From a virus: DNA of 49,149 nt. The position numbers and the translations under genes are program-made. Below the pieces are notes generated by a model. The model saw only the letters and a list, made by a program, of their open reading frames with translations. It ran no database searches and had not been told where the DNA came from. The stretch is from positions 1 to 49,149 of the IMG/VR virus record IMGVR_UViG_3300023220_000261; one strand, 5' to 3'. Shown here piece after piece: positions 39,116-47,921 of this stretch. The stretch's first letter is position 1; every line of letters starts with the position of its first letter.

Positions 39116-40791
39116 AGTTAAGACCGTACCAAGAAAAAGCCGAAACTGAAATTCATGATGCATGGGAAAAAGAACAATCCATAATGTTCCAACTTACCAC
39201 CGGTGGAGGTAAAACAGTCATATTCGTTGACATCATTAAACATTTCCTGAAACGTGGCCAACGTGTGATGTTGGTTGCACACCGGCAAGAACTCATAACT
39301 CAAGCATGGAACACCCTATATAAAAACAAAATATATGGCGGTATCATCAAAGGTGATTATCCAACGAATTACAGTTTACCCTGTCAAGTGGCGAGCATTC
39401 AAACATTAGCCAGGCGTTCAGAATTACCCGAAGCCGATGTCATCATATTTGATGAAGGACACCATTGCCAGATTGATAACAGTTATGGTGATGTGATGAA
39501 AGAACATTATTCAAAGGCCAAAATGTTGGCAGTCACGGCCACACCATACCGGTTAAGTGGTCAAGGATTCGGTAACATGTTTGATCAATTAATAACCTCA
39601 GCAAATTATTCCGATTTACGTGATGACGGTTATTTGGTTCCATATCGTTACATGGTCGGTAGTTTTCCGGACCTGAAAGGTTTGAAGCTTTCGAAAGGTG
39701 ATTACAAAGACGTTGACGCGGCCAAAGCCATGGGCATGGCACCTTTAGTTGAATCTTACATTGAACATTGTAACGGCAAAAGCGGTGTTGTATTCGCGGT
39801 GAATGTCCAACATTCAATCAAAGTGGCCGAACAATATAATGCGCGTGGTATTGCTGCAGCGCATTTGGACGGCACGACACCCGATGAACAACGGAAACAA
39901 ATATTGGAAGATTTCAGAACACATGAAATACTAATCATTGTCAATGTCGGTATCATTACAGAAGGTTTTGATTTTCCAGATATGGATTTTGTCCAGTTAG
40001 CCCGACCAACCAAATCATTGTCAATGTTCTTGCAAATGGTTGGCCGTTGTTTTAGGGTTCATGATGATACTATCAGAGGCCTTTTCACGGCTGAAGAAAG
40101 AATGAATGCCATTGCCAACAGTATTAAACCTAATGCGATCATTCTTGATAATTCCGGATGTTGGGAGGAACACGGCATGCCAGATCAAGAGTTTGATTGG
40201 CAGATGTATTTCAAGGGCATTAGTAATAAACAGATGAAAGAGGCGGTTGAATACATTGAGCTAATTGAGTTCGTTGCTGAAGATGGTGACGGTAATATTG
40301 TTAAAACCAAAAACCCAAAGGAAATTGAAGGGATGAAATTAGTGGAGGTGAACAAACAGATTCGCCAACGTGTGTTGAACGTGACATCAATCAAGAAATT
40401 TGATCAATACTACCAACAACACAAATTCATCAAAAACATCAAAAAGAAAGGTTGGACAACATTCTTTAAATTCAGGGATTACTGCAAAAAGAACTTTATT
40501 GAAATGGGGCCTGAAGTGTGGGATTACATTATCAAACAATTGTACCATACGCCAAAGGACGAAATGAATCAAGCCGAGGCATACAAAGCCAAAACATTGG
40601 AAGGGATAAAAGAACAATACCAGCATAATCCATCCGAAATGAGGAATTTGATTAATGGTTTGGAAATTCAATTTACCAAAAAGATGGTCAAAGCCGAACA
40701 ATATTTTGTGCCACTCCGGGCGTTGAAAGCCGAACGCATGAAATATGAAAGTTCAAAATCATATGTACCTCAAATGCCTGTTAAGGTTTAA
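39112..40791 (+). CDS. SF2 DNA helicase (DEAH/XPB-like)
   Basis: 559 residues. Two RecA-like domains with motifs I (TTGGGKT, residues 29-35), II (DEGHH, 114-118), III (TATP, 142-145) and VI (QMVGRCFR, 308-315). The C-terminal 200 residues are helical and basic with no known domain. Proteins of this type unwind DNA in phage replication or recombination. The ATG overlaps the previous stop, and the gene is followed two bases later by the next gene. It belongs to the phage replication set with the RepA-like ATPase downstream. Confidence 0.9.
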   Translation: MKLRPYQEKAETEIHDAWEKEQSIMFQLTTGGGKTVIFVDIIKHFLKRGQRVMLVAHRQELITQAWNTLYKNKIYGGIIKGDYPTNYSLPCQVASIQTLARRSELPEADVIIFDEGHHCQIDNSYGDVMKEHYSKAKMLAVTATPYRLSGQGFGNMFDQLITSANYSDLRDDGYLVPYRYMVGSFPDLKGLKLSKGDYKDVDAAKAMGMAPLVESYIEHCNGKSGVVFAVNVQHSIKVAEQYNARGIAAAHLDGTTPDEQRKQILEDFRTHEILIIVNVGIITEGFDFPDMDFVQLARPTKSLSMFLQMVGRCFRVHDDTIRGLFTAEERMNAIANSIKPNAIILDNSGCWEEHGMPDQEFDWQMYFKGISNKQMKEAVEYIELIEFVAEDGDGNIVKTKNPKEIEGMKLVEVNKQIRQRVLNVTSIKKFDQYYQQHKFIKNIKKKGWTTFFKFRDYCKKNFIEMGPEVWDYIIKQLYHTPKDEMNQAEAYKAKTLEGIKEQYQHNPSEMRNLINGLEIQFTKKMVKAEQYFVPLRALKAERMKYESSKSYVPQMPVKV

Positions 40792-40793
40792 AT

Positions 40794-41144
40794 ATGACTG
40801 ATTTCGAAAAGGCGTTAAAAGCGTTAAAAAAGATGTCAGATGACATTGATGCATTAGAATTGAAATACGGTAAAACTGCGAAATGGGTGGTTGAAAAGCG
40901 GGATACATTGCAAACTATATTGAACTTTTATGATGATGTCATTGATGAATTAGATGAGAAAGACCATATCATTGAATTAATGACCGTGAATTATAAAGCA
41001 ATGAACATGATACTTTATCAAAAAGAAATGGCGTTGCCATGGGCTAAAGTCGGGTTGGCAACAGGTCAAAAACTATTTGATACGCCCGAATTGATTGAAA
41101 TTATTGAAAAGGACCTTGAAAAACTAATATCTACCGATGGCTAA
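40794..41144 (+). CDS. coiled-coil hypothetical protein
   Basis: 116 residues, helical and acidic (LKKMSDDIDALELKYGKTAKWVVEKRD, then IDELDEKDHIIELM). It overlaps the ATPase gene by eight bases and follows the helicase, so it could be a loader or adaptor between them, an inference from position. No family recognised. Confidence 0.6.
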   Translation: MTDFEKALKALKKMSDDIDALELKYGKTAKWVVEKRDTLQTILNFYDDVIDELDEKDHIIELMTVNYKAMNMILYQKEMALPWAKVGLATGQKLFDTPELIEIIEKDLEKLISTDG

Positions 41145-42312
41145 AGAAAAACGTGAAAAACGAATGAAAATTTCAGAAGCATTGTCAAACGGCAATGATC
41201 GAAATTCAATGCAAGCATTATACGAAGCGGCGTTATTGTCACCAATGGAAGATGTGCCAAAACCCGAACCGGTATTTGCTGTTTCAGATCCACGACATGG
41301 AAACGTTTTCGTTGGAACAAAAGGCAACATTTCGTTATTCAAAGGATCGAAGAAAGCCCGAAAAACATTTGCGATATCTGCCATTGCTGCAGTTGTGTCC
41401 GGAGAAAAGGAAATCATACAATTCAAATCAATGTTGGGCAGAAAAGGAAAGTTGTTGTATGTCGATACGGAACAAGGAAAATACGATTGTCAAAAAGTAT
41501 TGTACCGTGAACTAAATATGTCGGGAATCGACATAAAAGACTTTTCAAAGCACTTGACATTCATAACGCTACGGGAACACAATCCGGAAACGCGCAGGAA
41601 AATAATTGAATATGCGATTGAGAAAGACAAAGACAATCTTGATATGGTGATCATTGACGGTATCCGTGATTTGATAACGTCCATCAACGATGAAGAACAG
41701 GCAACTGATATTGTAACGGACCTAATGAGATGGTCGGGAAGTTTCAACATACATATTCTGAGCATATTGCATGAAAACAAAAGCAACTCCAGTTCCCGTG
41801 GTCACATAGGCACCGAACTTGAAAACAAATGTGAAGCCGTTGTGAGAATCGTTAAATATGAGGGTGATGACACTTGTTCTGCAATCGAAGCGGAAGCCAT
41901 GCGCGGCCATAGTTTTGACCCTTATTTGTTTACGATCGATGATGAAGGATTTCCGATCATGGCCGATGGTGTCGAATACGAAGCATCCAAAAACAAAAGC
42001 GGCAAAAAAGAAACGCCTAAACCAGGGCCAAAATCATTTGAATATAGTGACATAGATATTGAAACACATAATGAATTGATCAAGTCATGTTATATAAATG
42101 AACAAGGTATGTTCGATGATGTCACACCGCTATCAGCACGGGAATTTTACAAACGGATCAAAACGGCATTCGCCGAACGCAAACATAAAATTGGTGATCA
42201 TAAAGTAAGGGAATTCACAACCAAGTATTTGGATGCCGGAATGTTGAAAGATATAAACGAAGATGACAACGGACATAAAAAACTTGTTCCGGACAATGAT
42301 ATGCCGTTTTAG
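41137..42312 (+). CDS. RepA-like / AAA_25 ATPase
   Basis: 391 residues. The P-loop is FKGSKKARKTF (residues 68-78, the unusual KKARKT form found in RepA-type ATPases of Bacteroidota elements), followed by LLYVDTEQGKYD, Walker B MVIIDGIRDL (170-179) and a HENKSN segment after the core. The last 100 residues look like a DNA-binding region. It probably acts as a hexameric replicative helicase or recombinase. A promoter operator (site E) begins at its last codons. Confidence 0.82.
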   Translation: MAKEKREKRMKISEALSNGNDRNSMQALYEAALLSPMEDVPKPEPVFAVSDPRHGNVFVGTKGNISLFKGSKKARKTFAISAIAAVVSGEKEIIQFKSMLGRKGKLLYVDTEQGKYDCQKVLYRELNMSGIDIKDFSKHLTFITLREHNPETRRKIIEYAIEKDKDNLDMVIIDGIRDLITSINDEEQATDIVTDLMRWSGSFNIHILSILHENKSNSSSRGHIGTELENKCEAVVRIVKYEGDDTCSAIEAEAMRGHSFDPYLFTIDDEGFPIMADGVEYEASKNKSGKKETPKPGPKSFEYSDIDIETHNELIKSCYINEQGMFDDVTPLSAREFYKRIKTAFAERKHKIGDHKVREFTTKYLDAGMLKDINEDDNGHKKLVPDNDMPF

Positions 42313-42322
42313 AATGTTTTCT
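42311..42322. promoter_or_regulatory. operator AGAA-TGTT-TTCT, site E
   Basis: Copy at the stop codon of the ATPase gene. A TATAATGG element at 42328-42335 follows, and TTTT lies before it, so the operator would again occupy a promoter spacer. It precedes the 42388 gene by 66 bases. Confidence 0.5.
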
Positions 42323-42387
42323 TCCAATATAATGGAAATAGTTGCATAAATGTTTGGTGGTTGCCAATATCAGTTGTATTATTGCAT

Positions 42388-42552
42388 ATGACAAAACAAC
42401 AACTACAAATCGAAATCGAAAATTTAGCCAAAGAAATGAATTGTACTTTCATTGAGGCGTGTTCTTCAATGCAAGCGGCATCCGCTATGGCTGGAGACGA
42501 AAGTTTGATTCCGGTGATTGGCGAATTGAAACTTGAATCATTAGGACTTTAA
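42388..42552 (+). CDS. 54-residue hypothetical protein
   Basis: 54 residues from the ATG at 42388; an upstream in-frame start at 42361 is possible. Helical, Gln/Glu/Ala-rich (KQQLQIEIENLAKEMNC, then CSSMQAASAMAGD). Follows a gap of 75 bases with operator site E and two possible -7 boxes (42328-42335 and 42377-42384), so it opens a transcription unit. Confidence 0.6.
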   Translation: MTKQQLQIEIENLAKEMNCTFIEACSSMQAASAMAGDESLIPVIGELKLESLGL

Positions 42553-42571
42553 TATAAAACCAAAAACGAAC

Positions 42572-43093
42572 ATGAAAAATTTATCAGTAGAAATCGAATT
42601 AAAAAATTTCAAATCATTTAACGGCCATGACGGCGCGCCCGCATTCAACGCCGATTTATTTATTAATAAACGATGTATTGCATCCATTTATGATGATGCG
42701 CGTGGTGGTGAATTTGAATACCGTTGTTATGGTGACATCAATTCACAACATCGTGAAGAAACTAAATTGGCATTTGACAAATTGGAAAAAGAAATTACAA
42801 AACTCCAATACAAATGTGAATTCGGTGGTGGTATGGTGAATCATTCAATGGATACGTACATTGGTGAATTAACGGAAGTTTGTTTGCGCAAAAAAGATGA
42901 GAAAAAAGGAATTTTGATCAAATCACAAAGTGGTTATCAAATTTCGGGTGCAAAAGTATCCATACCAACATTTTTAAAGAAATACAAAAATGGATTGGAA
43001 GTATTGCAAACGTGGGTGAACGAATGTATCAATGATGGTGATGAAATATTGAACATCGATTATTTGAAATCAGTTGGTGTAAAATTCGCATAA
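42572..43093 (+). CDS. hypothetical protein
   Basis: 173 residues. The first half has beta character (SVEIELKNFKSFNGHDGAPAFNADLFINKRCIASIYDDA); the second is a helix-rich region with Lys (LEKEITKLQYKCEFGGG). No family recognised. The leader AAAACGAACATG carries the CGAAC core of the start-associated motif. Probably an early protein of unknown task. Confidence 0.6.
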   Translation: MKNLSVEIELKNFKSFNGHDGAPAFNADLFINKRCIASIYDDARGGEFEYRCYGDINSQHREETKLAFDKLEKEITKLQYKCEFGGGMVNHSMDTYIGELTEVCLRKKDEKKGILIKSQSGYQISGAKVSIPTFLKKYKNGLEVLQTWVNECINDGDEILNIDYLKSVGVKFA

Positions 43094-43105
43094 TCAAAAA
43101 CAACC

Positions 43106-43366
43106 ATGACAAGTATCAAAACATCCGGAATCATCAAATCAATGATAAAATCAGATTTTGGAATGACATTCACAGAATTGAAAAAAGAAATCATGAAAAC
43201 ACTCGATTGTGCCGGTTCATCATCGGATCATTTCAAAAGCAAAAGAGGATATTCAATATTTTATACTGACAATGACAACTATATGCAAGGCGAATGGAAT
43301 GGCGGCGGCAAAGGTTTTTATGCATCAGTGCAAGGCGTTGGATCATCAAAATATGTCAAACTATAA
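43106..43366 (+). CDS. small hypothetical protein
   Basis: 86 residues, with a Lys-rich helical start (IIKSMIKSDFGMTFTELKKEIMK) and a Gly/Tyr/Asn-rich end (NDNYMQGEWNGGGKGFYASVQG), suggesting a small soluble domain. No family recognised. Confidence 0.6.
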   Translation: MTSIKTSGIIKSMIKSDFGMTFTELKKEIMKTLDCAGSSSDHFKSKRGYSIFYTDNDNYMQGEWNGGGKGFYASVQGVGSSKYVKL

Positions 43367-43379
43367 ATGGGTATAAATA

Positions 43380-43565
43380 ATGAAAAGACAATCAATAATA
43401 ATCGTAACACACGAAATCAAAGATCCTGAAGCATGGGGAAACCTTAAAGAAGCGTGTGGCGTTCACGGATGGTCCTATTGGACTTTAGTAAAGAAACCGT
43501 TTCCAATTTATATGGATGGTCACACCATTCATAAAACACCATTTAAACAAAAGGCTGATGATTAA
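43380..43565 (+). CDS. small hypothetical protein
   Basis: 61 residues with several aromatics (SYWTLVKKPFPIYMDGHTIHK). Its stop overlaps the start of the MmcB-like nuclease gene (ATGATTAA), so the two are co-translated. No family recognised; a small partner of the nuclease is possible. Confidence 0.6.
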   Translation: MKRQSIIIVTHEIKDPEAWGNLKEACGVHGWSYWTLVKKPFPIYMDGHTIHKTPFKQKADD

Positions 43566-44124
43566 AAAACACACCGAAAAATCAATTTTGGATTTACTAA
43601 ATGGTTTTTACATTTCAACGGCCAAATACAGCGTCAACAATTCTTACATTTTCAATTGGGAATCTGACTTTTTCATATTGCAACGCCAATCCGGTTACAG
43701 TTATGAAATCGAAGTGAAAATAAGCCGTTCCGATTTCTTCAAAGACAAATCCAAAAAGGAAAAGCACATGATATTGAGGACTGGCAAACGGATCAAAAAA
43801 ACGCGCGATGAAAACAATGATCGTCACGACACGTTGGTTGACCACGATTTTAGACCCAATAAATTCTTTTATTGTGTTCCGGAAGATATGGTTCAACCCC
43901 ATGAAGTTCCGGATTATGCCGGATTGATGTACGTTGATAATGTTGGTGTATCAACGATCAAAAAAGCGCCATTCCTCCACCGCAATAAATTGGAATACAG
44001 AACCATTTTGTGCGATAAGTTTTATGCCTATTGGAACAATGTTCAATCAGGAAATAGGATGCTTCAAATGGAAATTAATGGGCTCAAAACCGAACTATTC
44101 AATTTAAAAACTACAGAAAAATAA
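43558..44124 (+). CDS. MmcB-like PD-(D/E)XK nuclease
   Basis: 188 residues from the ATG at 43558, overlapping the previous stop. The key segment YEIEVKISRSDFFKDKSKKEKH carries the E-x-K catalytic pair followed by S/T-x-x-D, and KFFYCVPEDMVQPHEVPDYAGLMYVD, then IKKAP match the end of MmcB and related nucleases, enzymes of DNA repair or restriction. It is 24 bases before a cytosine methyltransferase gene. Confidence 0.75.
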   Translation: MIKKHTEKSILDLLNGFYISTAKYSVNNSYIFNWESDFFILQRQSGYSYEIEVKISRSDFFKDKSKKEKHMILRTGKRIKKTRDENNDRHDTLVDHDFRPNKFFYCVPEDMVQPHEVPDYAGLMYVDNVGVSTIKKAPFLHRNKLEYRTILCDKFYAYWNNVQSGNRMLQMEINGLKTELFNLKTTEK

Positions 44125-44148
44125 CTTGAACTAAAAACGATAAAAACG

Positions 44149-45228
44149 ATGTACGAAACACACTTATTCCCATGGCGTTGGACATTGGCCGACACCATAT
44201 TTACTAAAGACAAAGGCAAAGCATTTAGCACATTCGCATGTGGTGGAGGTTCCACCATGGGCATGAAACTCGCGGGCATGGATGTCATCGGATGCAATGA
44301 AATAGATCCAAAAATGAATAAAACGTATGTGAAAAACCACAAACCGAAATTCAATTTCCTTGAATCGATACAAACATTCAAACTGCGTACCGATTTACCA
44401 CCCGAATTATACAATCTGGATTTATTGGATGGTTCGCCGCCATGCTCCAGTTTCAGCATGTCCGGAAACCGCGAAAAAGATTGGGGCAAAGAAAAGAAAT
44501 TCCGTGAAGGTCAATCCGAACAAATACTTGACAACCTGTTTTTCGACTTCATTGATTTGGCCGAGAAACTACAACCGAAAGTGGCCGTTGCCGAAAACGT
44601 CACTGGCCTAATGAAAGGCAATGCAATTGAATATGTACGCCGAATATATAGGGCATTCGATAAAGCCGGTTATTATTGTCAACATTGGATATTGGACTCA
44701 TCAAAAATGGGCGTTCCACAAAAGCGTGAACGAGTGTTTTTCATTTGTCTCAGGAAGGATCTGGCCGAACCGTTTTTATATCAAAAGGATTTGTTCACGG
44801 TTGCACCGTATTTAGACCTCACATTTAAAGAACGACCAATTACATTTGGTGAAGCACGTGGCGAACATGGCCTTGATAAATCCGAACTTGAACGCGGTAA
44901 ATTGATGAAAAGCGCTATCAAAAGCGATGGTTCGATAAACGACATCAATATGAGGTTGCACGACAAAAATAGCGGGTTCAACGCCATGATCCGGCACGAT
45001 CATAAAGTTTGCGGAACGATTACGGCCGGTGAAATGGATTGGAGGTTTTACGATAAAATGGCGTGTACCGATTATGATTATACAGTGTGCAGCACCTTTC
45101 CATTGGATTATGATTTTGTATCAGATGCCAATTCAGCGGTGAAGTACATGGTTGGAATGAGTGTGCCGCCGGTGATGACCGCGCAAATCACTACAAAAAT
45201 ATGGGAACAATGGCTATCAAAACTTTAA
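44149..45228 (+). CDS. C5 cytosine DNA methyltransferase
   Basis: 359 residues. All main motifs are seen: I (STFACGGGSTMGMKLAGM), IV (GSPPCSSFS with catalytic Cys 99), VI (ENV, 149-151), VIII (QKRERVF, 191-197) and a C-terminal motif X region (AVKYMVGMSVPPVMTAQI). It transfers a methyl group to C5 of cytosine at a target set by the region between VIII and X. It could protect phage DNA against host restriction, or act with the nuclease upstream. Length is normal, nothing is missing. Confidence 0.93.
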   Translation: MYETHLFPWRWTLADTIFTKDKGKAFSTFACGGGSTMGMKLAGMDVIGCNEIDPKMNKTYVKNHKPKFNFLESIQTFKLRTDLPPELYNLDLLDGSPPCSSFSMSGNREKDWGKEKKFREGQSEQILDNLFFDFIDLAEKLQPKVAVAENVTGLMKGNAIEYVRRIYRAFDKAGYYCQHWILDSSKMGVPQKRERVFFICLRKDLAEPFLYQKDLFTVAPYLDLTFKERPITFGEARGEHGLDKSELERGKLMKSAIKSDGSINDINMRLHDKNSGFNAMIRHDHKVCGTITAGEMDWRFYDKMACTDYDYTVCSTFPLDYDFVSDANSAVKYMVGMSVPPVMTAQITTKIWEQWLSKL

Positions 45229-45239
45229 AAACTACAATT

Positions 45240-45443
45240 ATGAAAGATGAACGATATTTTCACGACAAAATGGATGAATTGACTGTAATAGGACAAAACA
45301 ACACGCCTATGCAAGCAGTACTTAAAACCATTGAATTATTCAAAACAATGTATAAAGATGGCCATGCAGACGGCAAAGAGGAAGGATTTGGAATCGGATA
45401 TCAAGAAGGCGTAAACATTAAAGTCGATGGTAATGGAAATTAG
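45240..45443 (+). CDS. small hypothetical protein
   Basis: 67 residues from the ATG at 45240; a start at 45201 overlapping the methyltransferase is less likely. A helical start (KMDELTVIGQNNTPMQAVLK) and a Gly-rich end (DGHADGKEEGFGIGYQEG). No family recognised. Linked by overlap to the next gene. Confidence 0.55.
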   Translation: MKDERYFHDKMDELTVIGQNNTPMQAVLKTIELFKTMYKDGHADGKEEGFGIGYQEGVNIKVDGNGN

Positions 45444-45696
45444 ATACATCAAAGTAAATGGCAAATATTTCCATCCACAGAAACCAGGTGTACAACATCC
45501 GGACAAAATCAAAGGATGTTTTTTCCCCATTTGCATTATCACAAAACTTTGGTTTGGCAGATTTCAAATTGATTTTCACGATGATATGCATTGGATTGGC
45601 TATGCTACTGATGATCAAAAACCTAACACACGTTTGATTGTATATCCAAACGGAATTGAAGAAATATCATACAACGTAAACCACACAGAACCATGA
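45427..45696 (+). CDS. small hypothetical protein
   Basis: 89 residues, beta-rich (EIRYIKVNGKYFHP, then GRFQIDFHDDMHWIGYATD) with a surface-rich end. Overlaps neighbours on both sides (17 and 4 bases). No family recognised. Confidence 0.6.
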   Translation: MVMEIRYIKVNGKYFHPQKPGVQHPDKIKGCFFPICIITKLWFGRFQIDFHDDMHWIGYATDDQKPNTRLIVYPNGIEEISYNVNHTEP

Positions 45697-46079
45697 ACGA
45701 TCAACGAGAAAGGCGCAAATCAGCCGGCAGAATGATGAAGAAACCAGCAGGACCATTCAAACAAATAGATTTGTCTGATATTCCTTTTGTACCTGGAGGA
45801 CTTACACGTGCATACAGCAACAACCGGTATGTCATTATGATACATGACGAAACCCCAACAAGTATGGGCAAAGCGACCAAAGTATTGATACAAAATCACT
45901 TTGACAAACCGATCATCAATCATTGGTCGGAATTACAAAAAATCAAAAACGAAATTTTCGGGCTCGAAACGACTGCAGTTGAATATTATCCAGCTGAATC
46001 CGAATTGATCAACGACCACAATATTTATTGGTTATGGATCTTCCCAAATGAAGCATTACCACGAACTAACCAAAAATAA
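45693..46079 (+). CDS. DUF7694-like protein
   Basis: 128 residues. PFVPGGLTRAYSNNRYVIMIHDE, followed by KIKNEIFGLETTAVEYYPAESELIN and IYWLWIF, follows the DUF7694 pattern found in many phages, including the final aromatic segment. The N-terminus is basic. Function of the family is not known. Overlaps the previous gene. Confidence 0.7.
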   Translation: MNDQRERRKSAGRMMKKPAGPFKQIDLSDIPFVPGGLTRAYSNNRYVIMIHDETPTSMGKATKVLIQNHFDKPIINHWSELQKIKNEIFGLETTAVEYYPAESELINDHNIYWLWIFPNEALPRTNQK

Positions 46080-46081
46080 TC

Positions 46082-46528
46082 ATGAAAGACAAACAAACAA
46101 TTTTCAAGGCAATCACCCTTTATGAACCCTGGGCATCATGGGTTATCATGGGATATAAAACGATTGAAACACGGACACATGACCGTTTAAAGAATTTGAA
46201 AGGTCAAACCATCATAATTCATGCCGGGCAGAAAATAGATAAAAGTGATGCTGCATTCAATAATCCATATTTGAAAAAATTTGAAATCGAAGCAACGTAT
46301 GACATATATATGAAACCAGGGCATGTGCTAGGAACTGCGTTTGTCGCTGATGTAGGGATGTTGACTCACGACCATTCAAAAGAGGCCATGATTGATTGTG
46401 AAGAGGTCCTACGTTTCGGCCTTAGATTAACGGACATAGATATGTTCAACGAGCCCGTTCCGGTTAAAGGTGGATTGGGAATTTGGTATTATGATGTAAT
46501 TAAAAAACAAAAAGTTAAGAAACCATGA
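46082..46528 (+). CDS. ASCH-domain protein
   Basis: 148 residues. FKAITLYEPWASWVIMGYKTIETRTHDR is the ASCH signature (PWA, then G-x-K-x-I-E-x-R), and the end EPVPVKGGLGIWYYD also fits. ASCH domains bind RNA or nucleotides and are frequent in phages, probably as regulators or nucleases. Overlaps the start of the next gene by four bases. Confidence 0.85.
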   Translation: MKDKQTIFKAITLYEPWASWVIMGYKTIETRTHDRLKNLKGQTIIIHAGQKIDKSDAAFNNPYLKKFEIEATYDIYMKPGHVLGTAFVADVGMLTHDHSKEAMIDCEEVLRFGLRLTDIDMFNEPVPVKGGLGIWYYDVIKKQKVKKP

Positions 46529-47181
46529 AAGACAATTTCAAATTGGACGCAATACTCAAAACGTTTTGCGATCCGGAACACGCCAAAAAATTCATGCACG
46601 AACCTTACACACAACACGAATTCGTTTATGCCGCCGATGGTCATGCATGTGCAATCTTAGATTTAGCGCGCTCACCTAAAGCATATCTAACGTTCGATGC
46701 GCCATTGATGTCACAATACATACCAGACTATAAAGGCTGTGAAACGAGGGTAATCAATGTGCAAGAGGCATTGCAATTCATTAATGAAAATGCATCGTTG
46801 AAAAAAGAAACGGTGAAAGTCCTCAAACCGTGCCATGTGTGCCATGGTAAATTAGTTCAAACGTGTGATCTGAAACATCAACATGATTGCATGGAATGTA
46901 ATTGCACTGGTGGAGTTGAGGCTGATGAATTCACAGGTAAGAAAGTTATTGATACCAGGAGCATGTTCAATGATGGCACCGGTGTATTCAATTACCGCCA
47001 ATTCAAACGTATATTACAAACGGCCATTGACATGGGATGTGATGAAATAACGTATCAACATGGCCTTGAATATCAAGCTTATTTGGTTCAAATTGACTTC
47101 CTTAAAGTGGCGTTTATGCCCTGTCAATACCTCGGTGATATGTTCGATTGTTCACCAACAATACCGTTCGTAACACTATGA
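46525..47181 (+). CDS. hypothetical protein with DnaJ-like zinc segment
   Basis: 218 residues. The centre holds CHVCHG and CMECNCTGG, a four-cysteine pattern like the CxxCxGxG repeats of DnaJ, with TCDLKHQHDC between. N- and C-terminal parts (HEFVYAADGHACAIL and VAFMPCQYLGDMF) look like one alpha/beta domain split by this zinc segment. Family unknown. It is the last gene before the repeat-rich gap. Confidence 0.6.
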   Translation: MKDNFKLDAILKTFCDPEHAKKFMHEPYTQHEFVYAADGHACAILDLARSPKAYLTFDAPLMSQYIPDYKGCETRVINVQEALQFINENASLKKETVKVLKPCHVCHGKLVQTCDLKHQHDCMECNCTGGVEADEFTGKKVIDTRSMFNDGTGVFNYRQFKRILQTAIDMGCDEITYQHGLEYQAYLVQIDFLKVAFMPCQYLGDMFDCSPTIPFVTL

Positions 47182-47198
47182 AATCACCATGCATTTCA

Positions 47199-47403
47199 AG
47201 GTGTGTCAAATTCATCTTGACACACCTATCTTGACACACTGACACACCTCGGTATAAGTGTGTCAATATAGGGGCGTGTCAGGTTATTAATACCCCCCTC
47301 TATAGAGGGGGTATATATATAACAACCCGACACACTCCCCAATTATAAAACACACGCTTTACCATGTTTGTTGTATTAGGGTAAAAATATTAAACTTGAC
47401 ACG
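47199..47403. repeat. TTGACACACC repeat region, candidate origin or operator array
   Basis: A 224-base gene-free stretch. TGACACA or its complement TGTGTCA occurs at 47202, 47218, 47232, 47240 and 47259, and one-mismatch copies at 47275, 47328 and 47397. The first two form a perfect 11-bp inverted repeat (AGGTGTGTCAA, seven bases, TTGACACACCT; 47199-47227). An AT-rich segment (TATATATATAA) and a hairpin lie within. Iteron-type origins and repressor arrays both look like this; replication genes are nearby. Confidence 0.6.
47290..47314. terminator. hairpin in repeat region
   Basis: ATACCCCCCTCTA and TAGAGGGGGTAT form a nearly perfect palindrome with one extra C. It is followed by TATATATAA rather than a T-run, so it may be a structural element of an origin instead of a terminator. 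Confidence 0.4.
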
Positions 47404-47405
47404 TT

Positions 47406-47831
47406 ATGACATTACAAAATATATTCGATAGGGTTACTGATGATATTGATGATATATCGGAAATTGATTTGATCATCAAGATCCAAGAATTCACTCAATA
47501 CAGTTTTGATAGATCATGCTCCGGATACAGAATGATGAGAGCCAACGGCATCATCAATGACAAAATACAGAAATGGACTATTGGCCAATTGGAAACATTA
47601 GAATCCAACACCGGTATCATGTTAGTCATAAGCAAATTCGATTGCATACCAACCAACATACAAATCAAGAAGCTTAACACTAAGGTCCTCAAGAAAGCAA
47701 TTGAATGTGAACGTCATGAACTAGTGCCGTTGATGAACATGACCAGACTTCAAATTGCAATATGGATATGTAAACCAAATAAGCCCACAGATTCACAGAT
47801 GTATGCCGAATTTAAACGATTGTATGACTAA
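47406..47831 (+). CDS. hypothetical protein
   Basis: 141 residues, helical (LIIKIQEFTQYSFDRSCSGYRMMR, then LETLESNTGIMLVIS), ending in an aromatic-poor charged region (DSQMYAEFKRLYD). A helix-turn-helix is possible but not clear. It starts two bases after the last repeat copy of the gap, so its promoter and the repeats probably overlap. Confidence 0.6.
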   Translation: MTLQNIFDRVTDDIDDISEIDLIIKIQEFTQYSFDRSCSGYRMMRANGIINDKIQKWTIGQLETLESNTGIMLVISKFDCIPTNIQIKKLNTKVLKKAIECERHELVPLMNMTRLQIAIWICKPNKPTDSQMYAEFKRLYD

Positions 47832-47899
47832 TGGGTGTTTGTATCACTTTGATGTAATAATTGATTACAAGCGATTTAAAAGCCCTAATAAAAATAATT

Positions 47900-47911
47900 A
47901 GAAAAGATTCT
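47900..47911. promoter_or_regulatory. operator AGAA-AAGA-TTCT, site F
   Basis: Upstream copy of a pair 30 bp apart (start to start), mirroring sites C and D before recT. Confidence 0.55.
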
Positions 47912-47921
47912 TAATATATTG

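Noticed and set aside
42353-42384. TTTG-N20-TATTATTG as promoter of the 42388 gene
   Set aside because: Good boxes, but the transcript would begin at the ATG itself. The weaker TATAATGG element next to operator site E gives a usable leader, so neither is annotated as certain.
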